Positions 1-12,611 of a stretch of DNA of 64,000 bases are shown here, piece after piece. The notes beneath the pieces are model-generated. The model had not been told where the DNA came from and did no database searches. It worked only from the letters and a program-made list of their open reading frames with translations. Position numbers and translations under genes: made by a program. This stretch comes from CAUTXO01 sp963542625 (GTDB lineage: Bacteria; Campylobacterota; Campylobacteria; Campylobacterales; SZUA-545): positions 6,835-70,834 of the forward strand of contig CAUTXO010000003.1 in assembly GCA_963542625.1 (NCBI GenBank), written 5' to 3'. The first letter of the stretch is position 1, and each line of letters starts with the position of its first letter.

Positions 1-494
1 CTTTAGGGGTGGGCTTGCTTGCTGGTGGTATTATACTTGATAGTGCAGGATCATCTGTCTTGAAAAAAGCAGACAAAGTTTGGGATCAAATGCTAAAAAA
101 TGAAGAAAAGATAGATGGTTTGTGCAATTATATGTCGGATCTAAAAGGGCTAGCCGCTCAATACATAAGCACGCTAAACGCGGTTTATGTTCTTTATAAA
201 CGCAATATCGCAACGTTTTCAAAAGCGATGTATGAGCATCAAGGTGTCATTGGAAAGCTATTTTATGGAAACAATGTGAAAAAATTTTTACACGTGCGTT
301 GGGATAAATTTTCAAAGAGCGAGCAAATTTTGATTGAAAACACTTCTGTGCTCGTTGGCTTGCTTTACAAGATGTGCAAGGTGAATCTCGTGAATAAATC
401 AAAAGATGAGACAAAGCCTGGCACTATTAATAAAATAGCAATCAGTAACTCTATGGCGGAAGCAAAAAGCGTTTTGCAAGATCTTGCGGCGTAA
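1..494 (+). CDS. Hypothetical protein, 5' end outside window
   Basis: The reading frame is open to the left edge, so the gene is probably truncated; a GTG at 9 is the first possible start inside the window. The visible part, about 160 residues, begins with a glycine-rich hydrophobic stretch (GLLAGGIIL). It then becomes a lysine-rich, mostly helical protein with no motif I recognise. The last codons read LQDLAA, where QDL is encoded by an AAGATCTT word of the family that is enriched across this window. Base composition is more AT-rich than the downstream groL. No function is assigned. Confidence 0.6.
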   Translation, partial: LGVGLLAGGIILDSAGSSVLKKADKVWDQMLKNEEKIDGLCNYMSDLKGLAAQYISTLNAVYVLYKRNIATFSKAMYEHQGVIGKLFYGNNVKKFLHVRWDKFSKSEQILIENTSVLVGLLYKMCKVNLVNKSKDETKPGTINKIAISNSMAEAKSVLQDLAA

Positions 495-1193
495 AAGACC
501 TTGTTTTGGTGGCGTTTTTGTTTAATGTAATGCGTCAATGTTTTTAGAGACAAGATTAACTCCCTGTTGCTACAAAAATGAGTTTAAAATCTTAGTCGTA
601 ACGAATATATCTAGGTGCTTTGGTTATAGGCTGATCTAGTAAAGTTTTATGTCTAGTGGCTAGGATCTTGCTGAGCGTGCTCTTTGGCTAAGATCTAAGC
701 GCTATTGCCGCTGGTTTGCGCTAGATCTTTGAGTGGGATCTAAGCCTGCTTAAGATCTCGACATAAAGCTAGCACCGCTAGTGCTAAACAAGGCACGTCA
801 GGGCTAGCTTGGGGGGCAAGCACAAAACTACACGGGGAGTAATGCGTAAAACCTGCGAATACTTGGTAGCAACGTAAGTTTGTGGGTTGTTGGTAACACA
901 CGTGCAGGTGGTGCGTTGGCTCGCTAACACAAGCGGGCGCAACATAAGCTAACAGTTCATTGACGGTGCGCGAAGCTAGTGGGTCGTTGGTAACACACCG
1001 TGGGGGGCGCATTGAGCCCGCGGGGCGGCTACTCCGCGAGCTATGCAGGTCTTCGTATGTGATTAGTTCAATACACTAGCGCAGGCGCTTCGTGCAATGC
1101 AGCTCAAGGCTTAAACGTGCAAGCGCGCGCTCACACAGCTAGCGCAAGCACCCTTGCATTCGCAAGCGCTCACGCTAGCACGCGCGGTGGCGG
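495..1193. other. Gene-free stretch with RGATCY words
   Basis: Nothing here looks like a conserved gene. The first half holds several AGATCT/GGATCT words (about 610-770). The second half is GC-rich and rich in GCTAGC-like and GCGC sequence up to the groL stop. The one longish reverse-strand frame (740-1012) has no recognisable domain and odd, Cys/Pro-rich composition. A 20-base direct repeat lies at 882-998. Confidence 0.5.
882..998. repeat. Pair of 20-base direct repeats
   Basis: GTGGGTTGTTGGTAACACAC at 882-901 recurs as GTGGGTCGTTGGTAACACAC at 979-998 (19 of 20 identical, 97 bases apart). The repeats sit in the noncoding stretch downstream of groL. They may be a decayed duplication; no function is evident. 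Confidence 0.5.
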
Positions 1194-2828
<1,635 letters not shown>

Positions 2829-2838
2829 AGTTTTTCCT

Positions 2839-3120
2839 TTAGTTTAAAATTCCGATAACTTCGCTGTTTTTTTCGCTTGTTTGTAGCACGATGTAGTCCT
2901 TGCCATCAAGCGTGATTTCCGTCCCTGCGTATTTGCCAAAGCAAACTCTATCGCCAACCTTAATTTCGCCGAGTTTTTCCACTTGCGCGCTCACAGCTAC
3001 GACCTTTCCTTCTGCTGGTTTTTCCTTTGCGCTATCTGGGATAATCAAACCTGAAGCGGTTTTTTTCTCCTCTTCCTTGCGCTCAACGAGCACTCTTTCA
3101 CCTAGGGGTTTAAAGTTCAT
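2839..3120 (-). CDS. groS: Co-chaperonin GroES (10 kDa)
   Basis: Lid of the GroEL chamber. I place the start at the ATG at 3120 (MNFKPLGERVLVER) because an AAGGAG ribosome-binding site lies just upstream and GroES proteins begin this way; a longer in-frame extension upstream is not family-like. The product is 93 residues. The mobile-loop region (KTASGLIIPDSAKEKP) and the FGKYAGTEI segment are typical. It is the first gene of the groES-groL operon. Confidence 0.97.
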   Translation of the reverse strand: MNFKPLGERVLVERKEEEKKTASGLIIPDSAKEKPAEGKVVAVSAQVEKLGEIKVGDRVCFGKYAGTEITLDGKDYIVLQTSEKNSEVIGILN

Positions 3121-3148
3121 TGTATCTCCTTGGAATAAATTTCGGCGT

Positions 3149-3154
3149 ATTTTA
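3149..3154 (-). promoter_or_regulatory. Likely -10 box of groES-groL
   Basis: On the reverse strand TAAAAT lies 29 bases upstream of the groES ATG. It overlaps the proximal arm of the CIRCE operator, which is the arrangement expected for repression by HrcA. No clear -35 box is visible, as is common for Campylobacter sigma-70 promoters. Confidence 0.5.
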
Positions 3155-3178
3155 GCACTCAAATCTTAAGAATGCTAA
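3152..3178 (-). promoter_or_regulatory. CIRCE operator (HrcA site) of groESL
   Basis: TTAGCACTC, nine bases, then GAATGCTAA. The CIRCE consensus is TTAGCACTC-N9-GAGTGCTAA, so this site has one mismatch and the exact spacing. It lies directly upstream of groES and overlaps its probable -10 box. HrcA is the repressor known for this element in epsilonproteobacteria and many other bacteria; hrcA itself is not in the window. Confidence 0.92.
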
Positions 3179-3348
3179 GTGAGATTTAAATGCTTTAGTC
3201 TAGTATTGTAAAGGTTTGGATCCGTAGCTGTAAGATCCTTGCCAAGATCCGCGTAAGATCCTTGCATTATAGATCCAACGTGGCAACATAATAAAATAAT
3301 CCTTTTTTGGATATTATCACTCCTAATTTTTGCAAAGCGGAGAGAAAC

Positions 3349-4692
3349 TTGAGAGCAGAATGGATTAAAGCGCGGGCAGGTGATCCGTGCAAAACGCAGA
3401 TGTTTTACGCAAAAAAGGGCATTATCACTGAAGAAATGCGCTTTGTGGCAAACGCGGAGGAGCTAGATCCAAAACTCATCTTAAGCGAGGTGGCGCGCGG
3501 GCGAATGATTATTCCCGCTAACGTTAATCATTTGTCGCTAGAGCCAATGGCAATCGGCATAGCCGCGCGGTGCAAAATCAACTCAAACATCGGCGCTAGC
3601 AGCCTTGCTAGCAACCCAGACGAGGAGGTTAAAAAGGTCAAGATCTCCATCAAATACGGCGCGGATACGATTATGGATCTCTCCACTTGCAACAACGTTT
3701 ATGAGGTGCGCCAAGCCGTGATTGAACACTCAACCGTTCCAATCGGGACGGTGCCTATGTATCAAATCGTGCAGCAGGCAAAGGAGCAAGATCCAAAGAA
3801 CATCACAAAAGACGACATCTTGCGCGTTTTAGAAGAGCAAGCCGCTCAAGGAGTGAGCTACTTCACCATTCACGCGGGCTTTTTGCTGCGTTTTATGCCA
3901 GAAATTGCCAAGCGCAAAATGGGGATTGTTAGCCGCGGGGGCTCGCTTGTGGCGGCGTGGATGCTGCACCATCACAAGGAAAATCCGTTTTATGAAGCCT
4001 TTGATGAGATCTTAGAGATCTGCCGCAAGCACGATGTTTCACTCTCTCTTGGCGATAGTCTGCGCCCTGGCTGCCTAGCCGATGCTAGCGACGCGGCGCA
4101 ACTTGGAGAGCTTGGCGTTCTAGGCGAGCTAACCCTGCGCGCGTGGGAAAAGGACGTGCAAGTGATGATAGAAGGCCCCGGCCACGTGCCGCTTAATCAG
4201 GTGGAATATAATATGAAAATCGAGCGCCACCTTTGCCACGACGCGCCGTTTTATATTTTGGGGCCTCTTGTAACGGATATTAGCCCAGGCTACGACCACA
4301 TCTCATCGGCCATTGGTGCTTGCGTTGGTGGCTGGCACGGGGCTAGTATGCTTTGCTACGTTACGCCAAAGGAGCACCTTGGCTTGCCAAACGCCGAGGA
4401 CGTGCGAAACGGTATCATCGCCTATAAAATCGCCGCGCACGCTGCTGACATTGCGCGCGGGCGCAAAAACGCTAGAAATATAGACGATAAAATGAGCGAC
4501 GCGCGGTATAACTTTGACTGGAACACGCAATTTAGCCTTGCCCTAGATCCCGATAGAGCCAAAGAATTCCACGACGAAACCCTGCCGCAAGACGTTTTTA
4601 AAGAAGCGGAGTTTTGCTCGATGTGCGGGCCGAAGTTTTGCTCGTATAAGATCACAAGAAACATAGAAGAGCACCTAAAGGAGAACGTATGA
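3349..4692 (+). CDS. thiC: Phosphomethylpyrimidine synthase ThiC
   Basis: Radical SAM-type enzyme that converts aminoimidazole ribotide to HMP phosphate in thiamine synthesis. The C-terminal cluster motif CSMCGPKFC (CX2CX4C) is intact, as are MDLSTC and the long core (RPGCLADASD, EGPGHVPLNQ). I chose the TTG at 3349, preceded by GGAGAG, giving a product that starts RAEWIKARAGDP; a TTG at 3307 in the same frame would add 14 residues of poor quality. No TPP riboswitch was recognised upstream; that short gap holds AGATCC words. The stop overlaps the mrp start by four bases. Confidence 0.96.
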   Translation: MRAEWIKARAGDPCKTQMFYAKKGIITEEMRFVANAEELDPKLILSEVARGRMIIPANVNHLSLEPMAIGIAARCKINSNIGASSLASNPDEEVKKVKISIKYGADTIMDLSTCNNVYEVRQAVIEHSTVPIGTVPMYQIVQQAKEQDPKNITKDDILRVLEEQAAQGVSYFTIHAGFLLRFMPEIAKRKMGIVSRGGSLVAAWMLHHHKENPFYEAFDEILEICRKHDVSLSLGDSLRPGCLADASDAAQLGELGVLGELTLRAWEKDVQVMIEGPGHVPLNQVEYNMKIERHLCHDAPFYILGPLVTDISPGYDHISSAIGACVGGWHGASMLCYVTPKEHLGLPNAEDVRNGIIAYKIAAHAADIARGRKNARNIDDKMSDARYNFDWNTQFSLALDPDRAKEFHDETLPQDVFKEAEFCSMCGPKFCSYKITRNIEEHLKENV

Positions 4693-5783
4693 CGGATAAA
4701 ATAAAAGAAATTTTGCAAGGCGTTAAATACCCAGGGTTTTCAAAGGACATCGTGGCGTTTGGCTTTGTGAAAAACATCGAGGCAAGCAGCGCGGGCGCGG
4801 CTAGGATAGATCTTGAGATAACCTCAAGCGCCAAAGAAGTTAGCGACGCGCTTCGCCAAGAAATCACGCAAAAGCTAGCGCAAATTGGCGTAACAGATCT
4901 AGCGCTTAACATCAAAGCCCCGCAAGACCAAAACGCCCCGCAGGCAAAAAACATCGCGCCGTCTATCAAGAACTTTGTGATGGTGAGCTCGGGCAAAGGC
5001 GGCGTGGGCAAATCCACCACGACGGTCAATCTAGCCATTGCTTGCGCGGCGGCGGGCAAGAAGGTCGGGATCTTAGACGCCGACATTTACGGGCCGAACA
5101 TTCCGCGTATGATGGGGCAAGAAGGCGCGCGGCCTGAAATTGTGGACAACAAAATTAAGCCGCTTTTTGCGCACGGCGTGGAGTTTATCAGTATGGGGAA
5201 TTTGATAGACGAAGGGCAGGCGCTCATTTGGCGCGGGGCGATGATTATCAAGACGGTAACGCAGCTTTTAACAGACGTACTTTGGGGGGATCTTGACATT
5301 TTGTTTATCGATATGCCCCCTGGCACGGGAGACGCGCAACTAACCCTAGCGCAGAGCGTGCCCGTTACCGCGGGCGTTGTCGTTACCACCCCGCAAGTTG
5401 TGGCGCTAGATGACGCCAAACGCAGCCTGAATATGTTTGAAAAGCTAAACATTCCAATCGGCGGCGTGATTGAGAATATGAGCGGTTTTGTTTGCCCTGA
5501 GAGCGGGAAGGAATACGAGATCTTTGGGCGCGGGACGGCTAAGGATCTTGCCGCTGAGTATTCGTGCGATTGCTTAGGCGAAATTCCTATCGAGCTTGCC
5601 ATACGCCAAGGCGGGGACGCGGGCAAGCCAATTACCATCGCAGACCCAAGCGGGGTGAGCGCCAACCGCTATATGATGGCGGCGGACATTTTGATAATGT
5701 ATCTAGCCGAAGTGCAACGCTTTGGCCGCGCGGATAACTCCGCCATTCAGCCAACCGTCGGCGGCTCTTGCCATACGCATTAA
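4689..5783 (+). CDS. mrp: Mrp/ApbC-type Fe-S cluster carrier ATPase
   Basis: P-loop scaffold protein that assembles or transfers Fe-S clusters. The N-terminal MIP18-like domain (about residues 1-85) is followed by the MinD/Mrp ATPase with the deviant Walker A SSGKGGVGKSTTT. DADIYGPNIPRM, MPPGTGDAQL and the C-X2-C-like region of the family follow; the segment ENMSGFVCPESGKEY keeps one Cys. The product is 364 residues. The start overlaps thiC by ATGA, so the two are probably translationally coupled. In Salmonella ApbC is needed for the Fe-S enzyme ThiC, so the pairing makes functional sense. Confidence 0.95.
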   Translation: MTDKIKEILQGVKYPGFSKDIVAFGFVKNIEASSAGAARIDLEITSSAKEVSDALRQEITQKLAQIGVTDLALNIKAPQDQNAPQAKNIAPSIKNFVMVSSGKGGVGKSTTTVNLAIACAAAGKKVGILDADIYGPNIPRMMGQEGARPEIVDNKIKPLFAHGVEFISMGNLIDEGQALIWRGAMIIKTVTQLLTDVLWGDLDILFIDMPPGTGDAQLTLAQSVPVTAGVVVTTPQVVALDDAKRSLNMFEKLNIPIGGVIENMSGFVCPESGKEYEIFGRGTAKDLAAEYSCDCLGEIPIELAIRQGGDAGKPITIADPSGVSANRYMMAADILIMYLAEVQRFGRADNSAIQPTVGGSCHTH

Positions 5784-6879
5784 GGCTTTGCGCTTTAGGA
5801 GTTTGTTTTTTTGCTAGGCGCTTGTCTAGCTAGCTTGCGCTAGATCTTCACGCCGTTTGCTAGCTGGACTTAGTGTGTTGCCAGCTGGACTTCCGCCTTG
5901 CCCTGTGCTTGCAAGTTCTAAAGGTGTTTAAGGGTTTGGCACCAAGATCCGCGCTAGCGCTTAGATCCCAGCACCGCGTTTGGATCTGAGATCTTATATT
6001 CTTAGATCCGCTAGATCTGTGCGGGGCTTGGCGCTAGGCTTAGATCTAAACCACTCCAAGATCCGTGTGTATCCGCGCCAAGATCCAAACAAACGCTAGA
6101 CCGCCCAGCACAGATCTAGTTGCAAACCAAAATCTAGCCCGTAGCTTAGATCTAAGCGCAATTATCAGCCGGCAATTTGCTTTTTGCTTGCTAAGATCTG
6201 AGTGTGTTTTGGCACCAAGATCTGTGCGAGGCTTGGCGCCAAGCACGCGCTCTAGGTTTGGATCCAGTGCGTAACGAAGATCTAATTACCAACTCAAAAA
6301 CCCCAAACAGCGGCTTAGATCTAAACGCAGCTTGGCGCACGGCGTGTTAGCTAGCGTTGTAGATCTTAAAGTGTAGCTAGCAAATGGAGCTCGTCTGGCA
6401 GATCTTTGTGCTGCTTGACGTGCTGATGATCTTGATCTAAGCGTGCAAGCGCTCCAACCCACACCCGCACTCTTGAGCCACTGCTAGGTTTGTTTGCCTC
6501 CTACTAACTATGGCTGGCTAGGATCTAGCGTAGATCCTACACAAGATCTTAAGCCCGTTTTTTGCTTGCTTTTGGTTTGAAGCACGCAAGATCCAAAAAG
6601 CCCGCCGCTTGGGATCTAATTGCCGCAAGCGCTTAGCTAGACGCCACTTGTGAGTTTTGCTTGTCGTTTCTAGCTAGGATCTAGTGCACTTTTTGACCAG
6701 ATCTAGCGCTAGATCTTGCGGTGGCACGGGTTGCAAAGCTACCGCGGCCCCTAGATCCTAGCCGTTTTTGCGCTGCCAGGAAAACCACCGCGCAAAACCA
6801 CCGCGCAAAACCACGCGCGCGTATAAAAGGCTTTATGCTATATTGCGCTTTTTCTTTGAGATTTCAGACAAGGTTTGCT
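5784..6879. repeat. Gene-free region saturated with RGATCY words
   Basis: About 1.1 kb between mrp and the antiporter without a credible gene. I counted 27 RGATCY palindromes between 5784 and 6720 (mostly AGATCT and AGATCC) and only two GATC sites in another context, both TGATCT. The expectation at even base composition is about one. Copies are irregularly spaced and sit in otherwise dissimilar sequence with frequent GCTAGC/GCGC patches. A weak in-frame extension of the next gene starts at 6721 but is not protein-like. Confidence 0.75.
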
Positions 6880-8328
6880 ATGCACGGCTTGGAAGCGTAT
6901 TTGTTTTTGACCGCCTTTCTTATGATTTTGAGCGTGTTTTCAAGCAGGATTTCAGACAAATTCCAAATCCCCGTTCTCATCATTTTCTTAGGGCTTGGAA
7001 TGCTAGCGGGCTCAGACGGGATCTTAGGCATTCACTTTGACGACACCACCGCCGCGCAAAACGTCGGCACGCTAGCGCTTATTTTCATACTCTTTGGCGG
7101 CGGGCTAGACACGCAGTGGCAAGTCATCAAGCCGGTTTTAAAAAGCGGGCTCATTTTGGCAACTTTGGGCGTGTTTTTAACCGCCGTTTTCCTAGCCGTG
7201 TGCGTTTATTTTGTCTTGGATCTATCGGTTTTAGAAGCCCTGCTCCTTGGCGCAATCATCTCATCAACAGACGCCGCGGCAGTTTTTGCCATCTTGCGCG
7301 CAAAGGGCATCGCGCTAAAAAAGGGGCTCTCGCCTATTTTGGAGCTTGAATCCGGCAGCAATGACCCAATGGCAATCTTTCTAACAGTCGCAATCTTACA
7401 GCTCATCACGCTTGGCGGCGCCGTTTCTTTGTCCGCTTGGGCTTGGGGCTTTTTCTTGCAATTTTTTCTAGGCATTACGCTGGGGCTTTTCTTTGGCATT
7501 AGCCTGCCAAAAATTCTAAACAAGATCCACCTTAGCTTTTACGGGCTCTACCCCGTTTTGACGATTGCTTGGGCGCTGCTTACGTATAGCTTCACAAGCC
7601 TTGTTGGCGGCAACGGCTTTTTGGCAATTTACATCGCCGCGGTGCTGATTAACACAAAGGATTTCGTGCATAAGAAAAAGCTCATCGGCTTTCACGACGG
7701 GCTTTCTTGGATTATGCAAGTGGCGGTTTTTCTAACGCTTGGGCTCCTTGTTTTCCCATCGCAATTGCCAGACGTTGCCCTAAACGCGTTTTTCATCGCC
7801 GTTTGGCTGATGTTTATCGCAAGGCCGGCGGGGATCTTTTTAAGTATGATTGCCAGCAAATTTTCCATCCGTGAAAAGGCGTTTATTTCTTGGGTTGGGC
7901 TAAGGGGCGCGGTGCCGATAATTTTGGCGATTTACCCTTACAACGAAGGGCTTGCAAACGCGCCGCTTATTTTCAATACCGTGTTTTTTATGGTGCTACT
8001 TTCTATCTTAATTCAAGGCAGCACGCTACCCTTTGCGGCTAGGTTTTTAGGCGTGGAAGAGCAAAGCGCAGCAGGCGGCGCGGATCCTAGCTCGCCGCTT
8101 TTTTACACGACGCTAAAGCAGTTTTTCATCGATGAAGGCGCGCGTGTAATTGGCAAAAGCATTGCCGAGCTTGAGTTGCCAAACGACTTTCTAGTCTTGC
8201 TCGTTAAACGCGATGGCGACTACATTCGCCCCGGTGGCTCGACGATTTTTCAAGCCCTTGACACCTTGCTTATCCAGTGCGACGACCCAGCCAGCTACGA
8301 CGAAACCTTGCGCCGCGTTTTTAACTAG
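6880..8328 (+). CDS. NhaP-type Na+(K+)/H+ antiporter with RCK_C domain
   Basis: Inner-membrane monovalent cation/proton antiporter of the CPA1 family, most like NhaP2. The first about 390 residues are a string of hydrophobic helices with the family's FGGGLDT and SSTDAAAVF motifs. LESGSNDPMAI holds the essential ND pair. The C-terminal 90 residues form a TrkA-C/RCK_C regulatory domain (ARVIGKSIAELELPNDFLV). The ATG at 6880, with AAGG about 8 bases upstream, gives 482 residues; the 53-codon extension to 6721 lacks a site and is Arg-rich noise. It stands alone after a long noncoding region. Confidence 0.9.
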   Translation: MHGLEAYLFLTAFLMILSVFSSRISDKFQIPVLIIFLGLGMLAGSDGILGIHFDDTTAAQNVGTLALIFILFGGGLDTQWQVIKPVLKSGLILATLGVFLTAVFLAVCVYFVLDLSVLEALLLGAIISSTDAAAVFAILRAKGIALKKGLSPILELESGSNDPMAIFLTVAILQLITLGGAVSLSAWAWGFFLQFFLGITLGLFFGISLPKILNKIHLSFYGLYPVLTIAWALLTYSFTSLVGGNGFLAIYIAAVLINTKDFVHKKKLIGFHDGLSWIMQVAVFLTLGLLVFPSQLPDVALNAFFIAVWLMFIARPAGIFLSMIASKFSIREKAFISWVGLRGAVPIILAIYPYNEGLANAPLIFNTVFFMVLLSILIQGSTLPFAARFLGVEEQSAAGGADPSSPLFYTTLKQFFIDEGARVIGKSIAELELPNDFLVLLVKRDGDYIRPGGSTIFQALDTLLIQCDDPASYDETLRRVFN

Positions 8329-8331
8329 CAG

Positions 8332-9261
8332 CTAGATCTTGTATAAGATCACGTCCTTTGGCGAGGCTTCTAGCAAATTAAATGAAAAAACGCTAACGTA
8401 GCCGCTTGTAGAAAGGCTTATTAGATCTATGCCGTCATCTTGAATGGAGCTCATAACCATCTCATTCATCTCTGTGTATTTTTTAATTCTTGCGTGGATC
8501 TTGACGGTTCTAGGCAAGGAAAGCCCTTTTATAAAGGCGTCTAAATTCGCCTTTGCTTCTTGCTTATAGTGGTCGGCAAACACCTGCATTTGGTGCGCGT
8601 CAAAGCCGTAAGTTTTCATTCTGTATTCAAAAAACACGCTGTAATAATGCTCTATGAAAAAATTGCTGTGCGTAAAGATCTTGGCAAGATACGAAATATT
8701 TTGCGCCGATTGGCTGGATAGATCCGACGGAATTAGTATGTTTTCATAATGCCCGAGCTCTTCTGTTTTAATCACGATGACGGGCACATTCGTTTTGCGA
8801 ACGATTGAATTTAAATACGAGCCGTCTGTGATATCTTCTAACAAGGTGCGTTTGTGCTTAAAGCCCACGATGATTGCTGAAATGTTGTTTTGCCTAATGT
8901 GCTCTTGCACGATCTGGATTAAGTTTCCGCACTTGCAAAAGATCCGCACGCTAGCCGCCCCTTGCGCGCTAAGATCTTTGGCGCCGGTGCTGGCGGGGCT
9001 AGCGTTTGCGTCATTTGTGCCGTCATTCGCTTTGCTAGCTCCGCTTGCCGCGTCAATGCTGTAGGTTTGGCGCAGATCTTCTTCGCATTTTTTGACGTAT
9101 TCGCCCGACTTTTCTTTGAAAAAATCAAAAAACGGCTGCTCCTCAACGTGCAAAACGTCTAGATCTTTACCGCGCACCGCCGCAAGATTTAGAGCCTTTT
9201 TTGCCACAACCTTACTAAACGGGCTCAAGTCGCTTAGCACTAAAAGTCGATTTTCATTCAA
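8332..9261 (-). CDS. Universal stress protein family, tandem UspA domains
   Basis: Cytoplasmic protein of 309 residues with two Usp-like halves. The first half runs to about residue 165 and contains NNISAIIVGFKHKR and TNVPVIVIKTEE. The second begins near NILIPSDLSSQSAQN, and its last residues before the terminus read SPKDVILYKI. The start is TTG at 9261 with AAGGA upstream. Around residues 68-105 there is a low-complexity Ala/Ser/Asn/Asp linker containing GAKDLSAQG, where KDL is coded by an AGATCT word; it looks like a small repeat-type insert. It converges with the antiporter gene, three bases apart. Its role in stress survival is inferred from the family. Confidence 0.82.
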   Translation of the reverse strand: MNENRLLVLSDLSPFSKVVAKKALNLAAVRGKDLDVLHVEEQPFFDFFKEKSGEYVKKCEEDLRQTYSIDAASGASKANDGTNDANASPASTGAKDLSAQGAASVRIFCKCGNLIQIVQEHIRQNNISAIIVGFKHKRTLLEDITDGSYLNSIVRKTNVPVIVIKTEELGHYENILIPSDLSSQSAQNISYLAKIFTHSNFFIEHYYSVFFEYRMKTYGFDAHQMQVFADHYKQEAKANLDAFIKGLSLPRTVKIHARIKKYTEMNEMVMSSIQDDGIDLISLSTSGYVSVFSFNLLEASPKDVILYKI

Positions 9262-9344
9262 TGCCTATCCTTTGAGCGGCGAGTTTATCCAAAACAAGTT
9301 AAAACTTTAGATCTTAGCGCGGCGCGCAGATCTTGCAGATCTTG

Positions 9345-11128
<1,784 letters not shown>

Positions 11129-11132
<4 letters not shown>

Positions 11133-12061
11133 AGATTTTCAAAAAGTCCATTGACGGATTCATTATTGATGATCCGCTTGATAACTTCAGCAAAAAGTCC
11201 TGCCGAAGAGATCACGTGGATCTTGGAGGATTGCTGTTTGAGCGGGATTGTGTCTGTTACGATGAGCTCGTCTATGGCGCTTTGTTCTAGTCTTTCGTAA
11301 GCGTTGCCGCTTAAAACGGGGTGCGTCGCGCAAGCAATGACGCTATTTGCGCCGCGTTCTTTGAGCGTGTTTGCGGCGTTTGTGATTGTGCCCGCTGTGT
11401 CTATAATGTCGTCAATAAAAATAACGTCCTTGCCTTCGACGTTGCCGATGACGTTCATTACTTCGCTCACGTTTGCTCTCTCGCGCCGTTTGTCGATGAT
11501 GACAAGGTCGCAGTTTAAGAGCTTTGCAAAGGCGCGCGCCCTAGCCACGCCGCCGATGTCTGGAGACGCGACGATTGGGTTTGCTAGCGTTTTGCCCTTT
11601 ATATGGTTGTAAAAGATCATAGATCCAAAGAGATTATCCACTGGAATATCGAAAAACCCTTGAATTTGCCCCGCGTGCAAGTCCATCGTTACCACCCTAT
11701 CCACGCCCGCTTTTTCTATTAGGTTTGAGACCATCTTAGCGCTAATTGGCACGCGTGGGGCGACCTTTCTATCTTGGCGCGCGTAGCCAAAGTATGGAAT
11801 AACGGCGATGATACTTCTAACGCTTGAGCGCTTGAGCGCATCGACGATTAAAAGCAGCTCCATAATTGTTTCATTCGCGGGGGCGCAGGTGGGCTGAATG
11901 ATGAAAATATCCTTGCCGCGCACGCTCTCGGCAATTTGCACGCCGATTTCGCCGTCGCTGAATTTGTTGATGTTTATTTTGCCGATTGGGTGGTTTAAAA
12001 CCTTGCAAATATCCGCCGCGAGCTTGGGGTGTGAAGATCCAGAGAAAATATCAAAAGACAT
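11129..12061 (-). CDS. prs: Ribose-phosphate pyrophosphokinase
   Basis: Makes PRPP from ribose 5-phosphate and ATP for nucleotide, His and NAD synthesis. The 310 residues include the metal and ATP site VTMDLHAGQIQGFF, the flexible loop DKRRERANVSE, and the PRPP-binding loop VIFIDDIIDTAGT. It lies upstream of lepA with a four-base overlap. Nothing unusual was seen. Confidence 0.98.
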
Positions 12062-12176
12062 TAGAAAGACCTTTGGGGTTGTTTTGTGCGGGAATTTTAC
12101 AAAAAAATACTTTTAAGCCCGCGTGGGGGGTTATGGCAATTTTGTTATGATTTCGCTTCATTTTAGGAAGGTTGAA

Positions 12177-12611
12177 ATGCGAGCCGTTTTTTTGTTTTTG
12201 CTGGTGTTTTTGCACGTTTTTGGCGACGACAGAGCCATTGCCAAGGGCGATTTTAAGGATTTTACAAGTAGTGAAGATCTAAAGGCTGAGATTAAAGCCG
12301 AAGTGGTGCGGGATCTTAACCTAACGGTGGGCGAGGTTAAAAAAGAGCTTGACGAGATTATTCAAAAGTCCTTTTTGCGGAACAAAAACCTTTATGAAAA
12401 GGATATGAACCTGCTAAAACAAGAGCTCTCAAACGTAAAACAAGAGCTTGAGCTCATAAAAAACACGCTCATAGATCTAAACTACCAGCGCAACTTGCGC
12501 GACGATAGGATACGGATCTTAGAGCAAAAAGTTAAAGATCTAGAAGCAAAGCAAGAGCCTGAAAAACCAAAAGAGCCTAACCTAGAAAACCGAATGGGAG
12601 AAAAGATTTGA
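12177..12611 (+). CDS. Secreted coiled-coil protein (Cj0703-like position)
   Basis: Unrecognised protein of 144 residues. The ATG at 12177 is preceded by AGGAAGG and opens a signal peptide (MRAVFLFLLVFLHVFGDD). Most of the rest is a charged coiled coil, about residues 30-125, rich in Leu/Lys/Glu heptads (LLKQELSNVKQELELI). It ends in a Pro/Glu-rich tail. The stop overlaps the TTG start of glyS. As I recall, C. jejuni also has a small hypothetical gene (Cj0703) before glyS. It is probably periplasmic; the function is unknown. Confidence 0.8.
   Translation: MRAVFLFLLVFLHVFGDDRAIAKGDFKDFTSSEDLKAEIKAEVVRDLNLTVGEVKKELDEIIQKSFLRNKNLYEKDMNLLKQELSNVKQELELIKNTLIDLNYQRNLRDDRIRILEQKVKDLEAKQEPEKPKEPNLENRMGEKI

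Noticed and set aside
740..1012. Reverse-strand open frame of 90 codons downstream of groL
   Set aside because: Cys/Pro/His-rich, no start signal, no recognisable domain; it runs through a direct repeat in noncoding sequence.
3179..3348. TPP riboswitch upstream of thiC
   Set aside because: No thi-box (CUGAGA-type) core was found; the gap is short and mostly AGATCC words.
6721..6879. N-terminal extension of the NhaP-type antiporter to a GTG at 6721
   Set aside because: Arg/Lys-rich, not membrane-like, and the ATG at 6880 has a ribosome-binding site and a proper first helix.
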